Shown here: positions 24,376 through 32,433 of the stretch, in pieces
Layout of the letters: each line of letters begins with the position of its first letter
Numbering within the stretch: position 1 is the stretch's first letter
DNA from: JALZKA01 sp963753385
GTDB taxonomy: Bacteria; Actinomycetota; Thermoleophilia; Solirubrobacterales; 70-9
NCBI GenBank assembly: GCA_963753385.1
Contig: CAVWCC010000008.1
Coordinates: 620,001-684,000, forward strand
Direction: 5' to 3'
DNA: 64,000 nucleotides
Position numbers and translations under genes: made by a program
Notes under the pieces: generated by a model
What the model was told of the DNA's origin: nothing
Seen by the model: the letters and a program-made list of their open reading frames with translations, nothing else
Database searches by the model: none

Positions 24376-24993
24376 TCAGGCGCTCAGACGGAAGGGCGGG
24401 TACTCGTCGGTGACGAGGATGAACGCGTACGCGGCAATCCGGAGATGCCACCGCAGCACGCCTTCGACGAAGTCGAACAGGCCGCGTGGGTAGCGGCCCG
24501 TGAACAGGATCGCGAACCACGCGAAGATCACCGCGAAGAGGACACCGACGTAGAGGAACGCCAGGACGATCAGGTGCGGGATCACGAGCAGCCACTTGAC
24601 CAACGGCATGAACTGGCTGACGTCCCGCTCGGCGTCGGGGTAGGGGAAATCGACGTGGACGGCCTGCTCCGCGTCGGTCGCCGGGTAGCGATCGTCCATC
24701 AGGAACAGATAGGCGACGACCCGGGTGGCGAAGCGGGTCATCTCGAGGTTCCAGTCGTACCACCAGCGCGGATACTTGCGCCGGAAGACGAGCATCAGGA
24801 GGACGGGCAGGAACAGGATCCCCACGTGCGCGATCGCGCTGAGCACGATCGCGATCGGGATCACCGTCAGGATCCGGAAGCCCGAGGACACCCGGTCGAG
24901 GTCGCGGTCGGGGTACTCGACAGTGAGCGTCGCCGGGTAGGAACTGCCCGCGGGAGGGGGCGCAGTGGGCTCGCTTGCCGGTGGATCGACCAC
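24376..24993 (-). CDS. DUF4389 membrane protein
   Basis: The 205-residue protein shows the DUF4389 pattern. Its proline-rich N terminus is followed by YPATLTVEYPDRDLDRVSSG, then membrane segments at about 40-72 (FRILTVIPIAIVLSAIAHVG), a conserved RRKYPRWWYDWNLEMTRF stretch, and further segments LLVIPHLIVLAFLYVGVLF with AWFAILFTGRYPRGLFDFV. It has about four membrane helices. The function of this family is unknown. It is convergent with aspS at a 13-bp gap and divergent from the 6S RNA. Confidence 0.8.
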   Translation of the reverse strand: MVDPPASEPTAPPPAGSSYPATLTVEYPDRDLDRVSSGFRILTVIPIAIVLSAIAHVGILFLPVLLMLVFRRKYPRWWYDWNLEMTRFATRVVAYLFLMDDRYPATDAEQAVHVDFPYPDAERDVSQFMPLVKWLLVIPHLIVLAFLYVGVLFAVIFAWFAILFTGRYPRGLFDFVEGVLRWHLRIAAYAFILVTDEYPPFRLSA

Positions 24994-25053
24994 GCAATCC
25001 CCACCCTACCGCTCAAGCGATTCCTCCTAACAGCCGAAATCAGTGGCGACCGG

Positions 25054-25059
25054 TAACTT
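25054..25059 (+). promoter_or_regulatory. Candidate -10 box of the 6S RNA promoter
   Basis: TAACTT lies 7 bases before the first base of the predicted 6S RNA closing stem (25067), the normal distance for a -10 hexamer. No convincing -35 element is visible 17-18 bases upstream, so the call rests on position and a loose TANNNT match. Confidence 0.3.
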
Positions 25060-25063
25060 TGTG

Positions 25064-25223
25064 AAAGGCCCGAGCTTGTTCGACAGTCGCTCTTATTGTG
25101 AGCCAACACATTCGGCTTGGGAGCCGATCTCGGATCTGGCGCGTGCGCCTCATCCGGTAGGCACCCACCTGCATAGCCAGGTTCTCAGGCCGAGCGGCAC
25201 CGGCAAGCTGGGGCCCTCTTTTA
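25064..25223 (+). ncRNA. ssrS: 6S RNA
   Basis: About 155 nt fold into the standard 6S layout. The closing stem pairs GGCCC-G-AGCTTG (25067-25078) with CAAGCT-G-GGGCC. It continues with GTCGCTC pairing GAGCGGC. The 5' side of the central bubble holds a small hairpin (TCGGCT/AGCCGA). The apical stem is CGGAT...GGCGC-GT-GCGCC...ATCCG. The 3' side of the bubble is CACCCACCTGCATAGCCAGG followed by TTCTCAGG, the typical 6S hairpin. A CTCTTTTAT run follows. 6S RNA mimics an open promoter and sequesters sigma-70-type RNA polymerase. Exact ends are estimated. Confidence 0.82.
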
Positions 25224-25233
25224 TGGGGATGGG

Positions 25234-25290
25234 ATGAGCGACGTAAGTCGCGAAAGCGTGTTTGCCCGAGTGGTAACGGAAGGGTCTTGA
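25234..25290 (+). promoter_or_regulatory. Conserved leader element, copy A (before the thioredoxin-like gene)
   Basis: This 57-base element also occurs at 32377 and, diverged, at 53314. It opens with hairpin GCGAC-GTAA-GTCGC, then GAAA, a U-rich/CCC stretch, GGTAA and a purine-rich site that is the ribosome binding site of the gene at 25287. It can also be read as an ORF, MSDVSRESVFARVVTEGS, whose TGA overlaps the TTG start of that gene. Codons such as GTA, AGT, GAA and TTT are unlike the host's wobble bias, favouring an RNA function over a peptide. Confidence 0.6.
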
Positions 25291-25916
25291 TCGTGCGCCA
25301 GACGATCAATGACAACCCCGTGGTCCAGGTCGTCCTTCTGGGGATCCTGGGCATCGTCGTTGCGTTCCTGTTCATGACGCGCGTGATGGGCCAGGAGGAG
25401 AGCTCCAGTTCGGATTCCGCGACTCCGGCCCCCACTGCGGCCGGTGCGGTGCCCGCTCCCTCGACGCCCGACCCGGCGGTCGCCGCCGATCCCGCGGCTG
25501 CCGCGCCCGTCGCGGGGGTGCCGGTCGCAAGCACCGGCTTCGAGGCGGGGCCCGGCCTGCCGGAGAGCGTCGTCAGCGCTCATGAGGCGGGCGACGTGGT
25601 CGCGCTGCTGGTCGTCAACCGCAAGGGCACCGAGGACAAGCGCCTCGAGGCTCAGGTGGAGGACCGGCTCCAGGGCCGCAACGACACGAGCGTGTTCGTG
25701 GTCGAGGCGAAGGACGTCGCCCGCTACTCGCGCATCGCCGAGGGCGTCAACCTCGACCGCGTGCCGGCGCTCGTCGTCGTCGAGCCGCGGCGCCAGGTCG
25801 AGGGCGACCTGCCGGGCGCCACGATCAGCTACGGCTTCCGCGGTCCCGAGAGCGTCGAGCAGACCGTTCTCGACGTCCTCTACGACGGCAAAGAGCTTCC
25901 GTACCACCCGGGCTGA
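25287..25916 (+). CDS. Membrane-anchored protein with a thioredoxin-like or related alpha/beta domain
   Basis: The 209-residue product starts at TTG 25287 (GGAAGGG three bases upstream). It has one membrane segment (VVQVVLLGILGIVVAFLFM), an alanine/proline-rich linker, and a C-terminal domain: DVVALLVVNRKGTEDKRLEA, TSVFVVEAKDVARYSRIAEG, LDRVPALVVVEPR, then a terminal helix. The VPALVVV strand after a helix resembles the cis-Pro region of thioredoxin folds, but there is no CxxC, so redox activity is unlikely. Function is unknown. The element upstream is shared with pilB, which hints at a pilus-related or co-regulated role. Confidence 0.65.
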   Translation: MIVRQTINDNPVVQVVLLGILGIVVAFLFMTRVMGQEESSSSDSATPAPTAAGAVPAPSTPDPAVAADPAAAAPVAGVPVASTGFEAGPGLPESVVSAHEAGDVVALLVVNRKGTEDKRLEAQVEDRLQGRNDTSVFVVEAKDVARYSRIAEGVNLDRVPALVVVEPRRQVEGDLPGATISYGFRGPESVEQTVLDVLYDGKELPYHPG

Positions 25917-25940
25917 GCGTCCGGACGCTACCTTCGCCGG

Positions 25941-27389
25941 GTGAGCATCGAGCTCCTCGACGAATACGCCCGCGACGAGACCCGGCGCGGGCCCTCGCCT
26001 TCAGGCGCCCACGACGGCAGCGCCGGCGGGTCCGCGTGCGGCGATCTCGTGCGCATCTCGCTGCTGATCGAGGACCGCGGGGCGTGCGAAGCGACCTTCG
26101 ACGCCGAGGGGTGCGCGGCGCTGCGGGCGTGCGCTGCCGCCGCCTGCGAGGCGGTGGAAGGGCAGGACGTGCTGGACGTCGCCGCCCTGGGAGCAGAGCG
26201 GATCGCCCGGCTCGTCGGCGGCCTCTCGCCGCAGGGGCGGCATGCCGCGGAGCTGGTCGGCGACGCGCTCGGCCGGTCACTCGCGGCGCTCGCGTCGTCG
26301 GGTGAGCCGGTTGCCCAGGCGCCCGCAGCCGGAGAGCGCGTGCTGGTCGCGATCTCGGGCGGGGTGGACTCCGCGGTCGCGGCGCTCCTCGAGCGCGAGC
26401 ACGGGGCCGAGGTCGTCGCCGTGACGCTGAAGCTCTGGGCCGACGAGCGGACCGACGGCTCCCAGGCCTGCTGCTCGCCCGAGGCCGTGCGGGGCGCCCG
26501 GGCACTGGCGCACTCGCTCGGCATCCCGCACCTGACGCTCGACCTCGAGCAGGCTTTCCGGCGCCAGGTCGTCGGCGCGTTCGTCGACGGCTACCGGGCG
26601 GGGGAGACCCCGAACCCGTGCGTGATCTGCAACGGCGACCTGCGGATCGACGCGATGGTGGCGCTCGCCGACAGGATCGGAGCAGCGAAGCTCGCAACGG
26701 GCCATTACGCGCGGATCGCCGACGACGGCGACGGGCCGCTGCTGGCGGCGGCGACCGACGAGGCCAAGGATCAGACCTACATGCTCTCCGGGCTGCGCCC
26801 GGCGACACTCGCCCGGCTTCGCTTCCCCCTGGCGGACATGACCAAGCCCGAGGTGCGCGAAAAGGCCACCGCGGCCGGCCTCGCCGTTGCATCGAAGCGC
26901 GAGAGCCAGGACCTCTGCTTCCTCGCGGGCGAGGGCAAGCGCTCGTTCCTCGCGCGCCACGGCGGCCTCGCGGACCGTCCCGGCGAGATCGTCGACGCCG
27001 ACGGCGAGGTGCTGGGCAGGCACCCGGGCCACCACCACTTCACCGTCGGCCAGCGCCGGGGGCTGGGCGTCGCGAACGGCGAGCCGCTCTACGTCCTGCG
27101 CACCGACCCGGCGGCGAACCGCGTCACCGTCGGCCACCGGGAGGAGCTCGCCCGGACGTCGGTACGGCTCCGCGGCGCCCGCCTGCACCGCGACGCCGCG
27201 CGCGCCGACAGGGTCAAGCTCCGGTACCACTCGCGCTCGATCCAGTGCCGCGTCTCGGCGGCGCCCGCCGGAGAACACGCCGAGCTGGAGCTCGAGCTCG
27301 ACGAGCCCGCCTATGGCGTTGCGGCGGGGCAGACCGCCTGCCTCCTCGACGGCGAACTGATCGTCGGCCGCGGCACGATCGCCGCCTAG
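25941..27389 (+). CDS. mnmA: IscU-like domain fused to tRNA-specific 2-thiouridylase MnmA
   Basis: Residues about 1-118 resemble an IscU/NifU scaffold: SACGDLVRI (Cys33, Asp35) and DAEGCAALRAC (Cys58). The usual third ligand is missing: LSPQGRHAAEL has His101 followed by Ala102 where IscU has His-Cys. Residues about 132-482 are MnmA: PP-loop ISGGVDSAVAALL, NPCVICN with the first catalytic cysteine, ATGHYARI, ESQDLCFL with the second cysteine, and FTVGQRRGLG. MnmA thiolates U34 of tRNA-Lys, -Glu and -Gln. The fusion may deliver or host an Fe-S cluster; that is inference. GTG start at 25941. Confidence 0.9.
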   Translation: MSIELLDEYARDETRRGPSPSGAHDGSAGGSACGDLVRISLLIEDRGACEATFDAEGCAALRACAAAACEAVEGQDVLDVAALGAERIARLVGGLSPQGRHAAELVGDALGRSLAALASSGEPVAQAPAAGERVLVAISGGVDSAVAALLEREHGAEVVAVTLKLWADERTDGSQACCSPEAVRGARALAHSLGIPHLTLDLEQAFRRQVVGAFVDGYRAGETPNPCVICNGDLRIDAMVALADRIGAAKLATGHYARIADDGDGPLLAAATDEAKDQTYMLSGLRPATLARLRFPLADMTKPEVREKATAAGLAVASKRESQDLCFLAGEGKRSFLARHGGLADRPGEIVDADGEVLGRHPGHHHFTVGQRRGLGVANGEPLYVLRTDPAANRVTVGHREELARTSVRLRGARLHRDAARADRVKLRYHSRSIQCRVSAAPAGEHAELELELDEPAYGVAAGQTACLLDGELIVGRGTIAA

Positions 27390-27402
27390 ACTCACGCCGA
27401 CG

Positions 27403-30021
27403 ATGAAGTCGAGCGAGATCCGCGAGACGTTCCTGACCTACTTCGAGGAGCGCGGCCACCGCCGCACCCCCTCCGCGTCGCTGATCCCGGCGTCGGACGA
27501 CACCTCGACCCTGCTCACAGTCGCCGGGATGCAGCCGTTCAAGCCGTACTTCCTCGGCCGCGAGGAGCCGCCGGCGCCCCGGCTGACCTCGTCGCAGCGC
27601 TGCTTCCGGACGCCCGACATCGAGGAGGTCGGGAACACCCACCGCCACCTCACCTTCTTCGAGATGCTCGGCAACTTCAGCTTCGGCGACTACTTCAAGC
27701 GCGAGGCGATCGAGTTCGGCTGGGAGCTCTCGGTCGAGGGCTTCGGGTTCGAGCCGGAGAAGATCTGGGCCACGGTCTTCGGCGGCGACGAGGAGCTGGG
27801 TCTCGGCCCCGACGAGGAGGCGATCGAGCTGTGGAAGGCGATCGGCGTCCCCTTGGAGCGCATCGTCCTGCTTGATCGCGCCGAGAACTTCTGGCAGGCC
27901 GGCGAGACCGGCCCGTGCGGGCCGTGTTCGGAGATGTACATCGACCGGGGGCCCGAGTTCGGCGACGAGGACGTGCGCCCGGGAGACGACACCGAGCGCT
28001 ACCTCGAGTACTGGAACCTCGTGTTCATGGCGATGGAGCTGCACGAGGACGGGTCGCTGACCGACCTCCCGAATCAGAACATCGACACCGGGCTCGGGCT
28101 CGAGCGGATGGCGCTGATCCAGCAGGGAGTGCAGTCGGTGTTTGAGACCGACGGCTTCAAGCCGCTGGTGGAGCTCGCCGAGGAGCTGAGCGGCCGCGGC
28201 TACGCCGACGACGCCAAGACGATCCGCGCGATGCGGATCCTCGCGGACCACTCGCGCGGGATGGTCAACCTGATCGCCGACGGCGTGGTGCCGTCGAACG
28301 AGGATCGCGGCTACGTGCTCCGGAGGATCATGCGCCGGGCGATTCTGCAGGGGCGGGTCCTGGGGCTGGAGTCGCCGTATCTCGGACGCTTCGCCGAGCG
28401 CGCGATCGAGCTGACCGGTGATGTCGCGCCCCAGCTCGCCGCGGAACGCGAGAACGTGCTGCGGTGGGTCGCCGACGAGGAGCGGAGCTTCGGCCGCACG
28501 CTCGACCGCGGCTCGGAGCTCTTGGCGCGGCTGATCGACCAGGCGAGGGAGGACCGCACCTCCTGGATCTCGGCCGACGACGCCTTCCAGCTCCACGACA
28601 CCTACGGATTCCCGTACGAGATGACGCGCGAGCTCCTGGCCGAGGACGGGCTCTCGGTCGACGACCAGGGCTTCGAGGCGCTGATGGAGGCGCAGCGCGA
28701 GCGCGCGCGCCGCGGCGCCGGCACGGTCGCGCCCGACACCCACGAGGCCGTGATCGAGTTCGTCAACGCGGCACCCGAGACGCGGTTCGTCGGATACGAG
28801 CGGCTCCAGGCCGAGACCAGCGTCGCCGCCTCGCGGACGCTGGACGAGAACGGGGCGGTGCTGGTGAAGCTCGAGGAGAGCCCGTTCTATCCCGAGGGCG
28901 GCGGCCAGGTCTCCGACTCCGGGATCCTCGCCTGGGACGGCGGCGAGGCCTCGGTCGACGACGTCTACCGCGTGGGCGCGGATCAGGCGGTCCGTACGCG
29001 CGGCGCCACGCCCGAGGCAGGTACGCGGGTCGAGGCCAGGGTCGACCATCGGGCGCGGCACGCGACGATGCGAAACCACACGGCGACGCACCTGCTGCAT
29101 GCGGCGCTTCGCATGCGGCTCGGCACCCACGTCCGCCAGGCGGGCTCGGCGGTGCGCCCGGACAAGCTGCGTTTCGACTTCACCCACGGCCAGCCGCTCG
29201 CCCGTGACGAGCTCAGTGAGGTCGAGGGCGCCGTCAACGAGTGGATCAAGGAGAGCCGCGCGGTGCGGGCGCTCGAGATGTCGCGCTCCGAGGCCGAGGC
29301 GCTCGGGGCTATGGCGCTGTTCGGCGAGAAGTACGGCGACTGGGTCCGGGTGGTCGAGGTCGACGAGGTCTCGCGCGAGCTCTGCGGCGGCACCCACGTC
29401 GCGACGACGGCCGAATGCGGCATCTTCGCGATCGTCTCCGAGGGCTCGAGCGCGGCGAACGTGCGCCGGATCGAGGCCCTGACCGGTCCGGCAGCGATCG
29501 ACCACTTCCTGAGGCTGCGCGAGGAGCTCGGCACGGTGGGCAGGCTGCTCGGCAAGCCCGAGGACCCGGTGTGGGCGGCCGAGCACGCCGAGGAGCGCCT
29601 CGCGAGACTCGAGCGCCAGGTCGCCGAGGCCGGCCGCAAGGCCGCGGGCGAGGAGGCTGACCAGCTCGCCGGCGGCGCCGAGGAGGTGGGCGGCGTCAAG
29701 CTGGTCACGGCGAGGAGCGCGCTGGGCGATCAGCGCCAGCTGATGGAGCTCGGGGCGCAGGTCCGCGACAAGCTGGGGGAGGCGGCGGTCGTCCTCGGCG
29801 GCGCGGACCACGGCAAGGTCGCCCTCGTCGCGCTGCTCAGCAAGGGCGTGGTCGAAAGAGGGCTGTCCGCGCAGGCGCTCGTCCGTGAGGCCGCTGCCGT
29901 GGTCGGCGGCGGCGGCGGTGGTCGCGACGACGCCGCCCAGGCCGGCGGGCGGGACCCGGAGAAGCTCGACGACGCGCTCGACGTGGCCCGCGCCGCGATC
30001 GTCGCCGGCCTCGGCGGCTGA
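27403..30021 (+). CDS. alaS: Alanyl-tRNA synthetase
   Basis: The 872-residue enzyme is complete. The catalytic domain has FLTYFEERGHRRTPSASLIP, TSSQRCFRTPDIEEVG and NIDTGLGLERMALI. The editing domain has HTATHLLHAALR and the zinc motif CGGTHVATTAECG. The C-terminal DHHA1 domain ends with glycine-rich VVGGGGGGRDDAAQAGG. It charges tRNA-Ala and clears mischarged Ser/Gly. The ATG start follows mnmA by 13 bp; ruvX follows after 6 bp, the common alaS-ruvX-mltG order. Confidence 0.97.
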   Translation: MKSSEIRETFLTYFEERGHRRTPSASLIPASDDTSTLLTVAGMQPFKPYFLGREEPPAPRLTSSQRCFRTPDIEEVGNTHRHLTFFEMLGNFSFGDYFKREAIEFGWELSVEGFGFEPEKIWATVFGGDEELGLGPDEEAIELWKAIGVPLERIVLLDRAENFWQAGETGPCGPCSEMYIDRGPEFGDEDVRPGDDTERYLEYWNLVFMAMELHEDGSLTDLPNQNIDTGLGLERMALIQQGVQSVFETDGFKPLVELAEELSGRGYADDAKTIRAMRILADHSRGMVNLIADGVVPSNEDRGYVLRRIMRRAILQGRVLGLESPYLGRFAERAIELTGDVAPQLAAERENVLRWVADEERSFGRTLDRGSELLARLIDQAREDRTSWISADDAFQLHDTYGFPYEMTRELLAEDGLSVDDQGFEALMEAQRERARRGAGTVAPDTHEAVIEFVNAAPETRFVGYERLQAETSVAASRTLDENGAVLVKLEESPFYPEGGGQVSDSGILAWDGGEASVDDVYRVGADQAVRTRGATPEAGTRVEARVDHRARHATMRNHTATHLLHAALRMRLGTHVRQAGSAVRPDKLRFDFTHGQPLARDELSEVEGAVNEWIKESRAVRALEMSRSEAEALGAMALFGEKYGDWVRVVEVDEVSRELCGGTHVATTAECGIFAIVSEGSSAANVRRIEALTGPAAIDHFLRLREELGTVGRLLGKPEDPVWAAEHAEERLARLERQVAEAGRKAAGEEADQLAGGAEEVGGVKLVTARSALGDQRQLMELGAQVRDKLGEAAVVLGGADHGKVALVALLSKGVVERGLSAQALVREAAAVVGGGGGGRDDAAQAGGRDPEKLDDALDVARAAIVAGLGG

Positions 30022-30027
30022 GCCGGC

Positions 30028-30420
30028 GTGCGGATCCTCGCCCTCGACCATGGTGCGGCGCGCGTCGGCGCGGCGATCTGCGACCCCACCGAGACCTTGG
30101 CGCGCCCGCTCGGGGTCGTCGAGCCGCCGGACCCCGCCGCGGTGGCCGAGCTCGTCGCCGAGCACGAGGCGGAGCTCGTCGTCGTCGGCCTGCCGGTGTC
30201 GCTGAGCGGGGAGGAGGGCGAGCAGGCGCAGGCTGCCCGAGCGTTCGCCGGCGAGCTCGAGGGCGCGCTCGCGGTCCCGGTCGAGACCTACGACGAGCGC
30301 CTGACCACGCGGCTCGCCGAATCAAGCACGCGCGCGGGGGCTGGCGCGCCGGCCGACGCGCTGGCTGCGGCGCATCTGCTTGAGTCATACCTCCAGCGCC
30401 GGGCGGGCACGGCGCGGTGA
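30028..30420 (+). CDS. ruvX: Holliday junction resolvase-like protein RuvX (YqgF)
   Basis: The 130-residue RNase H-fold protein has the N-terminal LALDHGAARVGAAICDP with the first catalytic Asp, VVGLPVSLSGEEGEQAQAAR, VETYDERLTTRLAES, and a C-terminal DALAAAHLLESYL holding the last acidic residue. In E. coli it takes part in 16S rRNA 5'-end processing. A GTG start at 30028 follows the alaS stop. The 16-bp gap to mltG suggests one operon. Confidence 0.92.
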   Translation: MRILALDHGAARVGAAICDPTETLARPLGVVEPPDPAAVAELVAEHEAELVVVGLPVSLSGEEGEQAQAARAFAGELEGALAVPVETYDERLTTRLAESSTRAGAGAPADALAAAHLLESYLQRRAGTAR

Positions 30421-30436
30421 CGATGATTTCGACTCG

Positions 30437-31522
30437 ATGAACGACTCCGACTGGCGCGATCCGTTCGCGGACGACGAGGCGGCGCGTGAGCGCGCGGCCC
30501 GTCGCGCCGAGCGTGCCGGTCGCCGCCGCGACCGCGAGCAGGAGGCACGCAACAGCCTCGGCGAGCGCGTGCGGGAGGAGCTGGCCGCGTCGGGGCTGCC
30601 GGACGATCCCACTCCCGAGTCGCGGGCCGAGCCGCCGCAGGCGCCGCCGCCCGGCCGCCCGCCGACCAGCGAGCTGGTCCGCCACCGCCGGACGATCGCG
30701 CTGGTCGCGGTCGGAGCGCTCATCGTCCTCGTCGCCGGTGTCGGCGTCGTGCTCAGTCGCTCGGACGACGACGGGGCGGCCGCCGTGGCGCCGCAGGCCC
30801 GCAAGACCATCTCGGTGACGATCCCGGAGGGCCTCGACCGCTCGCAAGTCGCCGACGTCGCCAAGAAGGCCGGCGTAGAGGGCGACTACGAGAAGGCATC
30901 CAAATCCTCGCCGAAGTTCAACCTCAAGCGGTACGGCGCCCAGGGAGCGGAGAGCCTCGAGGGCTTCCTGTTCCCGGCGACGTACGAGCTGTTCAAGGGC
31001 GCGAAGGTGGACGCCCTGGTCGACAAGCAGCTCGCGGCCTTCGAGGACAACATCGCCGAGGTCGATCTGACGGCCGCCGACAGGGCGGGGATGAGCGTCT
31101 ACGACGTCGTGATAATCGCCTCGATGATCGAGCGCGAGGTTCAGGTGCCGGAGGAGCGCGAGCTCGCCGCCTCGGTTATCCACAACCGGCTCGACGCCGG
31201 CAACCCGCTGGGGATCGACGCCACGATCCGCTTCGAGGACCACAACTGGACCGAGCCGCTGGTCGCGTCGCGCCTGAACGAGGCCACCCCCTACAACACG
31301 CGGATCAACACCGGGCTCCCGCCCGGGCCGATCGGGAACCCCGGCCGCGCCTCCCTCGAGGCGGCCGCGAACCCCGCCGAGACCGACTTCTTCTACTACG
31401 TGATCAAGCCGGGCACCTGCAACGAGCACACCTTCGTCGAGACCGAGGAGGAGTTCCTCGCCGCCGAGGCCGAGTACCAGGCGGCCTTGGAGGCGGAGGG
31501 CGGCTCGCCCACGGACTGCTAG
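30437..31522 (+). CDS. mltG: Endolytic murein transglycosylase MltG
   Basis: From ATG 30437 (MNDSDWRDPFADDEAARER) the 361-residue protein has a charged, Pro-rich cytoplasmic segment, one membrane helix (IALVAVGALIVLVAGVGVVL, about residues 93-112), a LysM-like domain (KTISVTIPEGLDRSQVADV), and the YceG catalytic domain with SLEGFLFPATYEL, IIASMIEREVQVPEER (catalytic Glu), NTRINTGLPPGPIGNPG and EHTFVETEEE. It cleaves nascent peptidoglycan strands at the membrane face. No other start codon lies in frame between the upstream stop and 30437. Confidence 0.93.
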   Translation: MNDSDWRDPFADDEAARERAARRAERAGRRRDREQEARNSLGERVREELAASGLPDDPTPESRAEPPQAPPPGRPPTSELVRHRRTIALVAVGALIVLVAGVGVVLSRSDDDGAAAVAPQARKTISVTIPEGLDRSQVADVAKKAGVEGDYEKASKSSPKFNLKRYGAQGAESLEGFLFPATYELFKGAKVDALVDKQLAAFEDNIAEVDLTAADRAGMSVYDVVIIASMIEREVQVPEERELAASVIHNRLDAGNPLGIDATIRFEDHNWTEPLVASRLNEATPYNTRINTGLPPGPIGNPGRASLEAAANPAETDFFYYVIKPGTCNEHTFVETEEEFLAAEAEYQAALEAEGGSPTDC

Positions 31523-32380
31523 ATGCCTCGCCTGGCCGTCCTCGGGCAGCCCGTCTCGCACTCGCGCTCACCCGCGATGCACAACGCGGCGCTCGCGGCG
31601 CTCGGCCTCGCGCCGGAGTGGTCCTACGAGGCGATCGAGGTGGCACCCGAGGGCTTCAGGCCTCTCGTCGCCGGCCTTGATGCGCGCGACTTCCGTGGCG
31701 TCAACGTGACCGTCCCGCACAAGCTCGCCGCGCTGGCCGTGGCCGACGAGGCGAGCCCTGCGGCCCGGGAGATCGGCGCCGCCAACACACTCACCCTCAG
31801 TGGCGGGCGGCTCCAGGCGGAGAACACCGACGCGATCGGCATCCTCGACGCCCTGCCCGAGCCGCCGGCGGGGATGCGGGCGCTGGTGATGGGCGCGGGC
31901 GGTTCCGCCCGCGCGGCGATCTGGGCACTCAAGAACGCGGGAGCCGAGGTACACGTATGGAACCGGACCGCGAGCAAGGCCGAAGACTTGGCGCGAGAAT
32001 TCGAGGTGCGCGTGATGCCGAGCTACGAACAACGAGCAACGAGCTTCGACCTACTGCTGAATGCGACCACCGTCGGGTTGGCATCCGCCAACGTGGTTAC
32101 CCCCTCTGGGGGTCAGCCCCTAGTGAACAGGGGGTCGCGGGACCTCAAGGCGCTCCCGATCAGCGCCGATGGCCTGCGTGCAGGACAGGTGGTGTTGGAC
32201 TTGGTGTACGGCTCAAATGAGACACAGCTGATCGCGGCCGCCCGTGCCGCGGGGGGGAATCCCGTCGACGGGCTCGAGGTCCTCGTTCGCCAGGGCGCCG
32301 CCTCGCTTCGGCTCTGGACGGGCGCCGAACCTCCGCTCGACGTGATGCGTGCCGCCGCCCGCTGCGAGGTATCCCAGTGA
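31523..32380 (+). CDS. aroE: Shikimate dehydrogenase, with an in-frame palindromic insert
   Basis: The 285-residue product begins MPRLAVLGQPVSHSRSPAMH (shikimate-binding serines) and has FRGVNVTVPHKLAAL with the catalytic Lys, AANTLTL, ENTDAIGI with the catalytic Asp, the NADP motif MGAGGSARAAI with NRTASKAEDL, LDLVYGSNETQL and DGLEVLVRQGAASLRLWTG. It reduces 3-dehydroshikimate. After NATTVGLA there are about 20-25 extra residues encoded by a lower-GC, palindrome-rich stretch (32085-32155) not expected in the family. The start abuts mltG. Its TGA overlaps the first codon of leader element copy B. Confidence 0.92.
   Translation: MPRLAVLGQPVSHSRSPAMHNAALAALGLAPEWSYEAIEVAPEGFRPLVAGLDARDFRGVNVTVPHKLAALAVADEASPAAREIGAANTLTLSGGRLQAENTDAIGILDALPEPPAGMRALVMGAGGSARAAIWALKNAGAEVHVWNRTASKAEDLAREFEVRVMPSYEQRATSFDLLLNATTVGLASANVVTPSGGQPLVNRGSRDLKALPISADGLRAGQVVLDLVYGSNETQLIAAARAAGGNPVDGLEVLVRQGAASLRLWTGAEPPLDVMRAAARCEVSQ
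32099..32136. repeat. Palindromic insert within aroE
   Basis: ACCCCC-TCT-GGGGGT (32099-32113) is a perfect hairpin, followed by CCCC TAGTGAACAG GGGG (32117-32134), a second inverted repeat. The stretch is in frame (TPSGGQPLVNRGSR) and lies where aroE homologues have a short loop, so it looks like a small inserted palindromic element. No second copy is seen in this window. Confidence 0.5.
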
Positions 32381-32433
32381 GCGACGTTCGTCGCGAAAGC
32401 GTGTTTGCCCGCTTGGTAAGGCAGGTTCTATGA
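32377..32433 (+). promoter_or_regulatory. Conserved leader element, copy B (before pilB)
   Basis: It aligns with copy A at 25234. The hairpin stem GCGAC/GTCGC is identical while the loop changes from GTAA to GTTC. The 20 bases from the stem's 3' arm through GAAA and TTTGCCCG are unchanged, followed by TTGGTAA and GGCAGG, the pilB ribosome binding site. Read as an ORF it is VSDVRRESVFARLVRQVL. Its GTG overlaps the aroE stop and its TGA overlaps the pilB ATG, so it could couple aroE to pilB translation. Confidence 0.6.
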
